A stretch of 64,000 nt of DNA from Rhizobiaceae bacterium (GTDB taxonomy: Bacteria > Pseudomonadota > Alphaproteobacteria > Rhizobiales > Rhizobiaceae), in NCBI GenBank assembly GCA_025698895.1, contig JAILWO010000002.1, positions 62,001-126,000 of the forward strand. The letters are read 5' to 3'. Made by a program: the position numbers and the translations under genes. This document shows, piece by piece, positions 38,172 to 47,228 of the stretch; positions within the stretch are counted from its first letter, which is position 1; each line of letters opens with the position of its first letter. Below the pieces are notes generated by a model that did not search any database, was not told the DNA's origin, and saw nothing but the letters and a program-made list of their open reading frames with translations.

Positions 38172-38810
38172 TCAGGCGGCGGCTTCCAGTCTCGCCAGAT
38201 CCGCGCCGCGGATCGCGTCCAGATTGCGGGTGATCTTGTCGGCCGGCCAGTTCCACCAGGCGATGGCCAGAAGCCGCTCAATGGTCGCCCTGGTGAAACG
38301 CATCTTCACCACCTGCGCGGCGTTGCCCGCCACGATCGCGAAGGGCGGCACGTCATGCGTCACCACCGAGCGGGCCGCCACGATCGCGCCATCGCCGATC
38401 GTCACGCCCGGCATGATGACGGCTTCCATGCCGATCCACACATCATTGCCGACCACCGTGTCGCCGCGCACCTCGTCGCGCCATGTCTGCTCGTCGAAGC
38501 CGCGCTCCCAGCCATGACCGAAAATGTTGAACGGATAGGTGGAGAAGCCGCTCATGACGTGATTGGCGCCGTTCATGATGAAGCGGGCGCCCTCCGCGAT
38601 CGCGGTGAAGCGGCCGATGATCAGCCTGTCGCCGATGAACGGGTAGTGATGCAGCACGCATTTTTCGTAGAACTGGTCCGGCCCGTCGGGGTCGTCGTAA
38701 TAGGTGTATTCACCGATCTCGACATTCGGCGCATCCACCAGCGGCTTCAGGAATCCGACCCGCCTGTGCAGGTCGATCGGGTGCTTGATCTCGGGTTTGG
38801 GTCCGTGCAT
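38172..38810 (-). CDS. Vat-like hexapeptide acetyltransferase
   Basis: A 212-residue left-handed beta-helix acetyltransferase. It has IGDRLIIGRFTAIAEGARF, GVTIGDGAIVAARSVVTHDV and the NHVMSGFSTYPF segment with the catalytic His, matching the XAT group (chloramphenicol/streptogramin acetyltransferases). Chromosomal members may act on antibiotics or on unknown sugars; resistance is not proven. GGAGG is 10 bp before the ATG at 38810; an upstream in-frame start at 38876 is less likely. It lies downstream of yidC after a terminator hairpin. Confidence 0.9.
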   Translation of the reverse strand: MHGPKPEIKHPIDLHRRVGFLKPLVDAPNVEIGEYTYYDDPDGPDQFYEKCVLHHYPFIGDRLIIGRFTAIAEGARFIMNGANHVMSGFSTYPFNIFGHGWERGFDEQTWRDEVRGDTVVGNDVWIGMEAVIMPGVTIGDGAIVAARSVVTHDVPPFAIVAGNAAQVVKMRFTRATIERLLAIAWWNWPADKITRNLDAIRGADLARLEAAA

Positions 38811-38879
38811 CCGGGCCTCCCTCCTTGAACGAGCGCGTCGGCCTTGCCGAATTATCGCACTCATCCGGCTTATCAAGCA

Positions 38880-38903
38880 AAAGCCCCGCCGGAGCGGGGC
38901 TTT
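38880..38903 (-). terminator. intrinsic terminator downstream of yidC
   Basis: AAAGCCCCGC-CGGA-GCGGGGCTTT: a perfect 10-bp stem with a 4-base loop, 16 bp after the yidC stop. On the minus strand the stem ends in TTTTGCTTG, a short U-run. It would end the rpmH-rnpA-yidC transcript. Confidence 0.8.
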
Positions 38904-38918
38904 GTCGGGAACGGCAGC

Positions 38919-40727
38919 CTATTCGGCCGGCTGGCTCGGCTTCTTCTTGAACATACCGACCAGATTGTCCCAGAGCTCGATCTTGGCCCCCTGGCGCTTC
39001 ATGATCACGCCCTGCTGGATGATCGACAGGAAGTTGTTCCAGGCCCAGTAGATCACCAGACCGGCCGGGAAGGTCGCCAGCATGAAGGTGAAGACGACCG
39101 GCATCCAGGTGAAGATCATCGCCTGGGTCGGGTCGGGCGGCGTCGGGTTCATGCGCATCTGCAGGAACATGGTGATGCCCATGATCAGCGGCCACACGCC
39201 GATCATGAGGAAGGACGGCACGTCCCAGGGCAGCAGCCCGAACAGGTTGAACAGCGAGGTTGGATCGGGCGCGGCGAGATCCTGGATCCAGCCGAAGAAG
39301 GGCGCGTGCCGCATCTCGATCGTGACGTAGAGCACCTTGTAGAGCGCGAAGAACACGGGAATCTGAAGCAGGATCGGCCAGCAGCCGGCGATCGGGTTGA
39401 TCTTCTCCTTCTTGTAGAGCTCCATCATCGCCTGCTGCATCTTCATCTTGTCGTCGCCATACTTCTCCTTGATCTCGAGCATGGCGGGCTGGACCTTCTT
39501 CATGTTCGCCATGGAGACGTAGCTCTTGTTGGCGAGCGGGAAGAAGACCAGCTTGACGACGACCGTCGTGGCCAGAATGGCGAGGCCGAAATTGCCGAGC
39601 ATCCTGAACAGCCAGTCGATGAGATAGAACATCGGCTTGGTGATGAAGTAGAACCAGCCCCAGTCGACCAGAAGGTCGAACTGGCGGATCTGGAGGTTCG
39701 CCTCGTAGGAATCGATCAGCCGGGTTTCCTTGGCACCGGCGAAGACCCGCGTCTCCACCGTTGCCTCGCCTCCGGCCGGCACCGAGATCGGATCCGAGAC
39801 GTAGTCGGACTGATAGTTGTCGCCATTGGTGTCGCTGTAGGTGTAGCCCGGCTGGAACGGCGTCGCCGTCGGCGGAACCAGCGCCACGGCCCAGTATTTG
39901 TCGGTGATGCCGAGCCAGCCGTCATTCGACTTGCCCGGCGCGATGCGGCGGTCCTCCTGCAGCTCGGAATAGTCGATCTCGCGCAGGCCTTCCTCGCCCG
40001 TCACGCCGATCAGGCCCTCGTGCAGCACGTAGATGCCCTGTATGTCGGGCGTTCCGAAACGGGCCGTGCGGCCATAGGATGTCAGCGAGACGGGATCATC
40101 CGAACCGTTGGTCACCTCGTCGGAAACCGAGAACATGTAATTTTCGTCGACGGTGATCGTGCGGTTGAACGTCAGTCCGCGATCATTCGTGAAGCTTAGC
40201 GTCACCGGGCTTGCGGGCGTCAGCACCGGCTCGCCTTCGACCGACCACACGGTGTCGGGACCCGGCACCTGGCCGGTCTGGTCGCTGGCGACATAGCCGA
40301 TTTCGGCGAAGAAGGCGCCTTCCCGTCCTGCCGGGCTCAGCAGTTCGACATTCGGCGAATCGCGCTTGACCGTGACCCGGTAGTCCTTCAGCACGAGGTC
40401 GTCGAGCCGCGCGCCGCGCAAATTGATCGAGCCCGCCAGCCGCGGCGTGTCGATGCGGATGCGCGGCGTTGCCGCCAGCGTCGTCGACCGCCCCGCTCCC
40501 GGCGCCGCGGCCGGCTGGCCGGGCACGCCCGGAGCATTGCCGGCCGGTCGTTCCCCGCTTGCCTGGGGCTGTTGGCCGGCGGGTTGCTCCGCCGCCTGCT
40601 GTTCGGCTTCGATGCGCGCGGCCTCGCGCTGCGCTTCGATGCGCGGGTTCATGTAGAGAACCTGCCACAGCGTCAGGATCGCGACCGACAGCGCGATGGT
40701 GATGAAGAAATTGCGGTTGTTTTCCAT
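38919..40727 (-). CDS. yidC: membrane protein insertase YidC
   Basis: A 602-residue inner-membrane insertase. The first helix (MENNRNFFITIALSVAILTL), a long periplasmic domain (about 60-360) and the five-helix insertase core (about 365-585) are all present. The core marks are NFGLAILATTVVVKLVFFPL and GCWPILLQIPVFFALYKVLY. It helps SecYEG substrates and inserts small membrane proteins by itself. A Pro/Gly/Gln-rich linker at 40-80 is typical of rhizobia. It is 7 bp after rnpA, in the usual rpmH-rnpA-yidC order. Confidence 0.98.
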   Translation of the reverse strand: MENNRNFFITIALSVAILTLWQVLYMNPRIEAQREAARIEAEQQAAEQPAGQQPQASGERPAGNAPGVPGQPAAAPGAGRSTTLAATPRIRIDTPRLAGSINLRGARLDDLVLKDYRVTVKRDSPNVELLSPAGREGAFFAEIGYVASDQTGQVPGPDTVWSVEGEPVLTPASPVTLSFTNDRGLTFNRTITVDENYMFSVSDEVTNGSDDPVSLTSYGRTARFGTPDIQGIYVLHEGLIGVTGEEGLREIDYSELQEDRRIAPGKSNDGWLGITDKYWAVALVPPTATPFQPGYTYSDTNGDNYQSDYVSDPISVPAGGEATVETRVFAGAKETRLIDSYEANLQIRQFDLLVDWGWFYFITKPMFYLIDWLFRMLGNFGLAILATTVVVKLVFFPLANKSYVSMANMKKVQPAMLEIKEKYGDDKMKMQQAMMELYKKEKINPIAGCWPILLQIPVFFALYKVLYVTIEMRHAPFFGWIQDLAAPDPTSLFNLFGLLPWDVPSFLMIGVWPLIMGITMFLQMRMNPTPPDPTQAMIFTWMPVVFTFMLATFPAGLVIYWAWNNFLSIIQQGVIMKRQGAKIELWDNLVGMFKKKPSQPAE

Positions 40728-40734
40728 CCCGAAC

Positions 40735-41094
40735 CTAGGTGGTGCTGCGGAGTCTGCGGGAGAGTTCCGCCTTCAGGGCGTCGAAGGGCGCGGACAGGAT
40801 CTCGGGCCGCCCGACGATGACATAGTCGTTGCCGCTTCGCATGTCACCTGCGGCATGAACGCGGATGGCCTCGCGAATGCGTCTGCGAACGCGGTTTCGC
40901 TCCACCGCGTTGCCCGTCTTTTTCGTGACGGTGATGCCGAAACGCGGCGGATCGTCGTCGCCGCGCTCCAGCACTTCCAGCAGGAAAAGCGGGCCACGGC
41001 GCTTCTTGCCGGCGCGCACGGCCAGATATTGGGCGCGACGCGTCAGGCGGCCGGCCCGGGCCGCCGCATGGCGATATGGTCTGTCCGGTGTCAA
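40735..41094 (-). CDS. rnpA: ribonuclease P protein component
   Basis: A 119-residue RNase P protein that helps the catalytic RNA mature the 5' ends of tRNAs. The RNR signature is seen as [18 protein letters not shown], with [20 protein letters not shown] before it and YVIVGRPEI later. There is no ATG: TTG at 41094 with GAGG 5 bp upstream is the best start and gives (M)[16 protein letters not shown]. An in-frame ATG at 41202 would lie inside rpmH. It is 28 bp after rpmH. Confidence 0.93.
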   Translation of the reverse strand: MTPDRPYRHAAARAGRLTRRAQYLAVRAGKKRRGPLFLLEVLERGDDDPPRFGITVTKKTGNAVERNRVRRRIREAIRVHAAGDMRSGNDYVIVGRPEILSAPFDALKAELSRRLRSTT

Positions 41095-41122
41095 AAGCCT
41101 CGCCCGCCGCGCAGCGGCGCGA

Positions 41123-41257
41123 TCAGGCCGACAGGCGCTTGCGGCCCCGGTTGCGACGCGCGGCGATGACCGTGCGGCCGCCCTTGGTGGCCATGCGCGC
41201 ACGGAAGCCGTGGCGGCGCTTGCGAACGAGCTTGGAGGGTTGATAGGTGCGCTTCAT
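41123..41257 (-). CDS. rpmH: 50S ribosomal protein L34
   Basis: A 44-residue protein with the full L34 sequence pattern: [20 protein letters not shown], then RMATKGGR and [11 protein letters not shown]. The ATG at 41257 gives the exact family length; the frame is open further upstream but that part is not L34. Confidence 0.98.
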   Translation of the reverse strand: MKRTYQPSKLVRKRRHGFRARMATKGGRTVIAARRNRGRKRLSA

Positions 41258-41540
41258 TTGTTTGATACCGCGGTGTGCGGCCCTTCTTGGATCTGTCTCT
41301 TGCGGAACAGGAGCGTCTTTGCCGGGCGCGGGGCGGTGCCTATCGAGCCGCGGGGCGCAACAATGCATCCGCCGGACTGACGGCCCGAGCGTGCGCGGCT
41401 CATAGGGGCAAGCGGCCGCGAAGTCAACCGCGTCACCTGCCATCACGGCCCGGTGACGCGCCCGTCTTCGCCCGTCAAGACTCGGTGAGAAGTGCCGCGA
41501 TGCGCTTGCGGCGCGACGGCCCGCGCGTCATCTGACCGTC

Positions 41541-41648
41541 ATGTTTAAACCAAGGACCACGCAAGACAGCCCGGCCTCGAGCGCCGCGCTTGTCGACGCC
41601 GCCCCGATCGCGCGCTACGACTATGACCGGACACTGAACGATGTCTGA
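41541..41648 (+). CDS. possible 35-codon leader ORF overlapping the TVP38 gene
   Basis: This ORF encodes MFKPRTTQDSPASSAALVDA and ends ARYDYDRTLNDV. Its stop overlaps the next gene's start by 8 bp (ATGTCTGA), which would allow translational coupling. There is no clear ribosome site. The gap between rpmH and this ORF (41258-41540) holds no gene and should contain the rpmH promoter. Confidence 0.3.
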   Translation: MFKPRTTQDSPASSAALVDAAPIARYDYDRTLNDV

Positions 41649-42414
41649 CCGGACCGCCGGGCCGGCGATGGGGGAGGCGATGGAGGAGTGTCGGCCGCGC
41701 CGGCCGATCTGGCTGCGCTACCTGCCGATCGCGGTCGTCGCGGCGGGCCTTGCGCTGGGCTACGCGATGGGCTGGCACCGCTTCCTCACGCTCGATTATC
41801 TGGTGGAAAGCCGCGAAACGCTGACGGCTGCCCGGCTGGAGCATCCCGTTCTTTCGGCCGCCGCCTTCTTCGCGGCCTATGTCGCGGCCGTCGCCTTTTC
41901 CTTTCCCGCCGCGTCGGTGCTGACGATCTTCGGCGGCTTTCTGTTCGGGTGGCTGGCGGCCGGCATCATGGTCGCCTTCGCGGCCACGCTCGGCGCCACC
42001 ATTCTTTTCCTGGCCGCGAGGTCGGCCTGCGGCGATGCGCTGAAATCCAGGGCGGGCAGCAAGCTTGCCCGCATCTCCGACGGTTTCAAAAAGGACGCCT
42101 TCACCTACCTGCTGATCCTGCGTCTGGCGCCAGTCTTTCCCTTCTTCCTGGTCAACATCGCGCCGGCTTTCGCCAATGTGCGGCTTTCCACCTATGTGGG
42201 AGCGACCTTTCTGGGCATCCTGCCGGGCGTCTTCGCCTATGCCTATCTGGGCCATGGCATAGACAGCGTCATCGCCGCCGCGCACGCGGCCGGGTCGGAT
42301 CTCTCGATCGGCGACCTCGTCACGCCGAAAATCACCATTGCCTTCGCGGCGCTCGCGCTTGTCGCGGCGATACCGCTCGTCATAAAGCGGATGTCCCGTC
42401 GCGCCCGGCGCTGA
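41641..42414 (+). CDS. TVP38/TMEM64 (VTT/DedA-like) membrane protein
   Basis: A 257-residue protein with about six hydrophobic segments. The VTT core reads FSFPAASVLTIFGGFLFGW and later LRLAPVFPFFLVNIAPAF, with the conserved G-F-F-G and R-x-x-P-x-x-P motifs recognisable. VTT proteins are thought to move or scramble lipids. The gene lies 38 bp before a flavin disulfide reductase, a pairing found (sometimes as a fusion) in many proteobacteria. Confidence 0.92.
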   Translation: MSDRTAGPAMGEAMEECRPRRPIWLRYLPIAVVAAGLALGYAMGWHRFLTLDYLVESRETLTAARLEHPVLSAAAFFAAYVAAVAFSFPAASVLTIFGGFLFGWLAAGIMVAFAATLGATILFLAARSACGDALKSRAGSKLARISDGFKKDAFTYLLILRLAPVFPFFLVNIAPAFANVRLSTYVGATFLGILPGVFAYAYLGHGIDSVIAAAHAAGSDLSIGDLVTPKITIAFAALALVAAIPLVIKRMSRRARR

Positions 42415-42452
42415 CCGGATCAAGCATTCACGTCCCCGGGGGAGGTCGCGCC

Positions 42453-43880
42453 ATGCCCATCCGTCTCACGCCAGACATCTGCGTCATCGGCGCGGGCTCC
42501 GGCGGGCTGAGCGTCGCCGCGGCGGCGGCGGCCTTCGGTGTCGAGGTGGTGCTGATCGAGAAGGGAAAGATGGGCGGCGACTGCCTCAACTATGGCTGCG
42601 TGCCGTCGAAGGCGCTGATCGCCGCCGCCAGGCACGCCCACGCCATGCGCCACGGCTCGCAATTCGGCATCGCTGATGAGGAGCCGCAGATCGCCTTCCG
42701 GCAGGTCAACCGGCATGTGCGCAAGGTGATCGAGGCGATCGCCCCCAACGACTCTGTCGAGCGCTTCACCGCCATGGGCGTGCGCGTCATCCAGGAGCAC
42801 GCCCGCTTCGTCGACCGGCGCACCGTGCTGGCCGGCGACCATGAGATCAGGGCGCGCCGGTTCGTCGTCGCGACGGGCTCCTCGCCTCTGGTGCCGCCCA
42901 TCGAGGGGCTCGACGGCGTCGATCATCTCACCAACGAGACGCTGTTTGACCTGACCGCGCTGCCGCGCCGCCTCGTCATCATCGGCGGCGGGCCGATCGG
43001 CCTTGAGATGGCGCAGGCGCATCGCAGGCTCGGTTCCGAAGTGACCGTGGTCGAGGCGATGACGGCGATGGGCAAGGACGATCCCGAACTCGCGGCATTC
43101 GTTTTGCGGCGGCTGCGCGAGGAAGGCGTGGTCATCCGCGAGCAGACGAAGGTGGTGCGGGTCGAGCGGCGCGGACGCTCCGGCGTGCGCGTCCATGTCG
43201 AGGGCGAAGGCGGCGCGGATACGATCGACGGCTCGCATCTGCTCGTGGCCGCCGGCCGGTCCGCCAATGTGCGCGATCTCGGCCTCGACAAGGCCGGGAT
43301 CGACTTCGATCGCAAGGGCGTGAAGGTGACGGACAGGCTGCGTACCACCAACAGGCGCGTCTATGCGATCGGCGACGCGGCCGGCGGCCTGCAGTTCACC
43401 CATGTGGCGGGCTATCACGCGGGACTGGTCGTGCGTGCCATGCTCTTTCGTCTCCCGGCGCGGGAAAACCGGCGCGTCATCCCCTGGGCGACCTTCACCG
43501 ACCCCGAACTCGCCACCATCGGCCTGTCCGAGGACGAGGCGCGCAAGAAGCACGGGCGCGTCTCGATCCTGCGATGGCCCTATGCGGAGAACGATAGGGC
43601 CCAGGCCGAGCGCAAGACCGAGGGCCTGATCAAGATCGTTACCGACCGCAAGGGCCGCATCCTCGGCGCCGGCATCGTGGGCGCGAACGCGGCCGAGATG
43701 ATCAATCTGTGGGCGCTCGCCGTCGCCAAGAACATGACGGTCCGCGATGTGACGGGCTATGTCGCCCCCTATCCGACCATGACCGAAATTGGCAAACGCG
43801 CCGCGATCACCTATTTTGCACCCATGGCGCGCAAACCGGGCGTGCGCCGGTTGATCCGCTTCCTGCGACTGTTCGGGTAG
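42453..43880 (+). CDS. FAD-dependent disulfide oxidoreductase (mercuric-reductase/DLD-like)
   Basis: A 475-residue class I flavin disulfide reductase. Pieces: FAD site VIGAGSGGLSVAAAA, redox pair C44-LNYG-C49 in GGDCLNYGCVPSK, NAD(P)H site VIIGGGPIGLEMAQAHRRLG and second FAD site RRVYAIGDAAGG. The C-terminal His-x4-Glu pair of lipoamide dehydrogenase is here YPTMTE, so the catalytic His is missing; this is characteristic of the mercuric-reductase-like group that pairs with TVP38 genes. There is no N-terminal mercury-binding HMA domain. Substrate unknown. GGGGGAGG lies upstream of the ATG. Confidence 0.9.
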   Translation: MPIRLTPDICVIGAGSGGLSVAAAAAAFGVEVVLIEKGKMGGDCLNYGCVPSKALIAAARHAHAMRHGSQFGIADEEPQIAFRQVNRHVRKVIEAIAPNDSVERFTAMGVRVIQEHARFVDRRTVLAGDHEIRARRFVVATGSSPLVPPIEGLDGVDHLTNETLFDLTALPRRLVIIGGGPIGLEMAQAHRRLGSEVTVVEAMTAMGKDDPELAAFVLRRLREEGVVIREQTKVVRVERRGRSGVRVHVEGEGGADTIDGSHLLVAAGRSANVRDLGLDKAGIDFDRKGVKVTDRLRTTNRRVYAIGDAAGGLQFTHVAGYHAGLVVRAMLFRLPARENRRVIPWATFTDPELATIGLSEDEARKKHGRVSILRWPYAENDRAQAERKTEGLIKIVTDRKGRILGAGIVGANAAEMINLWALAVAKNMTVRDVTGYVAPYPTMTEIGKRAAITYFAPMARKPGVRRLIRFLRLFG

Positions 43881-43903
43881 CGGCGACGACGGGAAGGGGC
43901 CGG

Positions 43904-45388
43904 ATGGCCGAGGGACAGGTGACGGGCCAGGTCGACTGCGCGGCGGACGTGGCCGTCCCCGTGCGACGCAGGCTGTCGACCAAGCTGCTGTTGCTGACCG
44001 TCCTGTTCGTGATGATCGCCGAAGTGCTGATCTTTCCGCCGTCGGTCGCCAATTACCGGCTGACCTGGCTGGAGCAAAGGCTCGAATCGGCGGCCGCCGT
44101 CTCGATCGTTCTTCTGGAAACCGATCCCGAGGCGATCGCCGAGGACACGCAGGACGACCTCCTGTCCACCACCGGGGTGATGGCCATCGCTGTGCGCGAC
44201 GACGGCGTCTCCCGGCTGATGTTCGGCGACGCCATGCCCGATGTGGTCGACGAGCATGTCGATCTGGCCAATACCGGTCCGCTCGAGGCCATCGAACGCG
44301 CCGCCGCGACGCTCTTCACGGGCGGCGACAAGGTGCTGCGCGTTTTCGGACCGGTCGGCGACGGCACGACCGAATTCGAGATCATCATTCGCGATGACCG
44401 GCTGCGCAAGGCGATGCTGGTCTATTCCCGCAACATCGCGCTCCTGTCGCTGCTGATCTCGATCATCACCGCGGCCCTGGTCTTCGGCGCGATCAACCAG
44501 TTGATGATCCGCCCGATCCGCAAGCTGCGCACCTCGATGCTGTGGTTCGCCGAGGAGCCGTCCGATCCGGCGCGCGTCATCCGGCCGCAGCCCCGCGACG
44601 ACGAGCTGGGCGTGGCCCAGCGCGAGCTGGCTTCCATGCAGAGCCAGTTGCAGCGCACGCTGGCCGAGCAGAAGCATCTGGCCGATCTCGGCCTTGCCGT
44701 GTCCAAGATCAATCACGACCTTCGCAACATTCTCGCCTCCGCCCAGTTGATCTCCGACCGGCTCGGGCAGGTGAGGGATCCCTCCGTCCAGGCCTTCGCG
44801 CCGAAACTGGTGCGCACGCTCGACCGCGCCGTTGGCTACACCGAAAGCGTGCTCGCCTATGGCCGGGCGCAGGAGCCGCCGCCTTCCCGCCGGCGCATCA
44901 GGCTGCGCCAGCTGATCGACGACGTGCACGGCCTGCTCGGCGTCGATCCCGAGGCCGGCATCGAACTCGTCAACGCGGTCGACCACGCGCTCGAGGTCGA
45001 TGCCGATTCGGAGCAGCTTTTCCGCGTGCTCTCCAATCTGTGCCGCAACGCCGTCCAGGCCATGTCGGCCGAGCGCGACGCCACCGTCGTGCGCAGGCTG
45101 AGCATCGAGGCCGCCCGGGAAGGATCCGTCAGCCACATAGACGTGATCGACACGGGGCCGGGCCTGCCGCAGAAGGCGCGCGAGAACCTGTTTTCGGCCT
45201 TTCGCGGCGCGGCACGCAGCGGCGGCACGGGCCTCGGCCTTGCCATCGCCTTCGAGTTGGTGCGCGCGCATGGCGGATCGATCGACCTTGTCGAAAGCCA
45301 GGGCGGGCGCACGGTGTTTCGCGTGTCGATCCCCGACCAGCCCGTCGTGCTGGAGGAGGCGCGCTCGGCGTTGCGCCAGCCGGCCTGA
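43904..45388 (+). CDS. orphan sensor histidine kinase
   Basis: A 494-residue membrane kinase. Two transmembrane helices (about 25-47 and 178-200) surround a periplasmic domain of about 130 residues. Then come HAMP-like helices, the dimer/phosphoacceptor region KINHDLRNIL with His271, and the ATPase domain (NLCRNAVQAM; DTGPGLP; GGTGLGLAIA). No response-regulator gene is next to it. It is 23 bp after the flavin reductase, so the three genes (TVP38, reductase, kinase) look like one operon; the signal is unknown. Confidence 0.92.
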   Translation: MAEGQVTGQVDCAADVAVPVRRRLSTKLLLLTVLFVMIAEVLIFPPSVANYRLTWLEQRLESAAAVSIVLLETDPEAIAEDTQDDLLSTTGVMAIAVRDDGVSRLMFGDAMPDVVDEHVDLANTGPLEAIERAAATLFTGGDKVLRVFGPVGDGTTEFEIIIRDDRLRKAMLVYSRNIALLSLLISIITAALVFGAINQLMIRPIRKLRTSMLWFAEEPSDPARVIRPQPRDDELGVAQRELASMQSQLQRTLAEQKHLADLGLAVSKINHDLRNILASAQLISDRLGQVRDPSVQAFAPKLVRTLDRAVGYTESVLAYGRAQEPPPSRRRIRLRQLIDDVHGLLGVDPEAGIELVNAVDHALEVDADSEQLFRVLSNLCRNAVQAMSAERDATVVRRLSIEAAREGSVSHIDVIDTGPGLPQKARENLFSAFRGAARSGGTGLGLAIAFELVRAHGGSIDLVESQGGRTVFRVSIPDQPVVLEEARSALRQPA

Positions 45389-45595
45389 CCCAGACCGGCG
45401 CGGGCTGCCGGCGTCAGCGACGACATGACGGCGTCGCCAGAAGGCTGATCCGGACCGCATGTGGCGGGGAAAGCTGATCCTCGCATGTTCGTCCGGCAAC
45501 GGCTTGCATTGCCGGTCCGCTGTCTATAGGGAGACGCACACGAAACGGACCGCTTGCGCTTGGCGCTCGCGGCGACTATGTGTCCGCTTCGCAGC

Positions 45596-45672
45596 GCGCC
45601 CGTAGCTCAGCTGGATAGAGCACCAGACTACGAATCTGGGGGTCAGGAGTTCGAATCTCTTCGGGCGCGCCA
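45596..45672 (+). tRNA. tRNA-Arg (anticodon ACG)
   Basis: The acceptor halves GCGCCCG (45596-45602) and CGGGCGC (45662-45668) pair exactly, with discriminator G and encoded CCA at 45669-45672. The D-arm AGCTCAGCTGGATAGAGC, anticodon loop CTACGAA (anticodon ACG) and T-loop GTTCGAATC are regular. The accessory arsenic region begins directly 3' of it. Confidence 0.97.
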
Positions 45673-46337
45673 ACAATCTCAAACACTTTGCCGAGACGCA
45701 CCGTTTCAAATTGGCAAACTGAAACGGTTTTTGAAACGGTTTTGCACTATCGGATAGATCCGAGCGGTTGGGAGGTCTGCAGCGAAGGATCGACGCTTCG
45801 GTTGAGCACGGTCGCATAGATAGCACGCGGTGTTCGCTGTTAGCCGTCGACTCATAGCGACCGCTCCTTCCGCGACAGTTATCCGGCAGCTTCGCGCCCC
45901 CATGTCAGCCGTTCTGGGCGACTTGATCGCGGCCTAAAAGCCGACCTTCCCGGCGACCGCTGACAGACATGGATGCACCGAACGCCGACCGCCGTTCTCC
46001 TGCGCCGATCCGGTCGCCGACGGCGCATGCGCCTCCGTTGTGCTGGACGAGCTCCGTGCGATAGTCGCCTCACGGAAAATCGGCCATCCTGAGCGGCAGA
46101 ACCAGCGCTTTGGCGGCCGCAGAGCGAGCAATCACTTCAGCCCGCGCCGATCGCATTGCCGTCCGCCACCCCGCGGGGCTGACAAATCCCCATGGGTCCC
46201 CAACATTCACCGGCGCATGATCCGGAAGCCGGCGGCATGATCGCGTCCGGCCAGCCCGCCCGGTGTAAGGAGGTCGCAATCCGGCCGCTCCTGCGCTAAC
46301 CTGCCCGCCGCGCCGATCGGCGCAAGGGAGGAAACAG
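45673..46337. other. gene-free left flank of the arsenic region
   Basis: No gene is supported in these 665 bp. Just after tRNA-Arg lie tandem 12-bp units TGAAACGGTTTT (45720-45731 and 45732-45743) and an inverted copy, CCGTTTCA at 45701-45708. At 45887-45914 starts a 28-bp sequence (CAGCTTCGCGCCCCC...) that recurs at 62197-62224 with three changes. The aioX ribosome site GGGAGGAAAC (46327-46336) ends it. Confidence 0.7.
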
Positions 46338-47228
46338 ATGGACGGGGCGATCCATCGAAGGCGGGAAGGTTTGACCCGCCGTGAATTCACGTCGGGAGTG
46401 GCTGCGACGGCGCTGGCGGCCTTTTCTCCCGCGGCGAGCGGCGCGCAGGAGGATGCCTTCCGGTTCGGCCTGACCCCCGTCTTCCTGACCAGCGACCTGG
46501 AGCTCCTCGGTCACCTCCGCGCCTACCTTACCGCCCGGGTCGGCGGCCCGGTCGAGCTCGTGACGCGGCGCACCTATCAGGAGATCACTGCCCTGCTCGT
46601 TTCGGGCCAGGTCCACTCGGCCTGGATATGCGGCTATCCCTACGTCCAGTTCCGCGACCGCCTCGATCTCGTCGCGACCCCGTCTTGGCACGGCAAGCCG
46701 CTCTACCAGTCCTACCTGATCGCGGCGGCCGACCGGAGGGCCGAAGGCTGGGAGAACCTGCGCGGCGACATCCACGCCTTCTCCGACCCCGACTCCAATT
46801 CCGGCTATCTCGTGACACGCACGCTGCTCGCCGAGAACCGGATGATGCCGGACCAGTTCTTCTCCCGCCACTTCTTCACCTACGGCCACCGCAACGTGGT
46901 CCGGGCCGTCGCCTCGCGATTGGCGCAGTCGGGCAGCGTGGACGGCTACGTCTGGGAGGTGATGAAGGAGACGGAGCCTGATCTCGTCGCCCAGACGCGG
47001 ATCGTCAGGCGCTCGGAGTGGCTCGGCTTTCCTCCGGTCGCGGCACCAAGATCGCTGAGCGGGGACCCGAGGGTCGCCCGTTTCAAGGATGCCCTCGTCT
47101 CTATGGCGGAGCATCCGGATGGACGAAGCGTCCTCGGCCTCCTGAGGCTGGACGGCTTCGTTCCGACCGAGCCTTCGCTGTTCGACGCGATCGCGGCGAA
47201 GGTCGAGACCGTGAGGCGGTTCGGATGA
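46338..47228 (+). CDS. aioX: periplasmic arsenite-binding protein AioX
   Basis: A 296-residue PhnD/TctC-like substrate-binding protein. The start carries a Tat-type signal (LTRREFTSGVAATALAAF). The mature part has the family's EITALLVSGQVHSAWICGYPY, with the single cysteine of the whole protein (Cys98), DSNSGYLVTRTLLAE and the SGSVDGYVWE segment. AioX binds arsenite and passes the signal to AioS; a Cys of AioX was shown to matter in Agrobacterium tumefaciens (Cys108 there, as recalled), and this lone Cys is the obvious counterpart. It overlaps aioS by 4 bp (ATGA). Confidence 0.95.
   Translation: MDGAIHRRREGLTRREFTSGVAATALAAFSPAASGAQEDAFRFGLTPVFLTSDLELLGHLRAYLTARVGGPVELVTRRTYQEITALLVSGQVHSAWICGYPYVQFRDRLDLVATPSWHGKPLYQSYLIAAADRRAEGWENLRGDIHAFSDPDSNSGYLVTRTLLAENRMMPDQFFSRHFFTYGHRNVVRAVASRLAQSGSVDGYVWEVMKETEPDLVAQTRIVRRSEWLGFPPVAAPRSLSGDPRVARFKDALVSMAEHPDGRSVLGLLRLDGFVPTEPSLFDAIAAKVETVRRFG

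Noticed and set aside
38172-38810. Streptogramin or chloramphenicol resistance gene
   Set aside because: The fold is right, but XAT-type chromosomal proteins often have no role in resistance; it is reported only as Vat-like.
41123-41540. dnaA/oriC next to rpmH
   Set aside because: The gap upstream of rpmH has no DnaA gene or cluster of DnaA boxes; in rhizobia oriC lies elsewhere.
42453-43880. True mercuric reductase (merA)
   Set aside because: No HMA domain, no C-terminal vicinal Cys pair and no mer neighbours; kept as a MerA/DLD-like flavin reductase.
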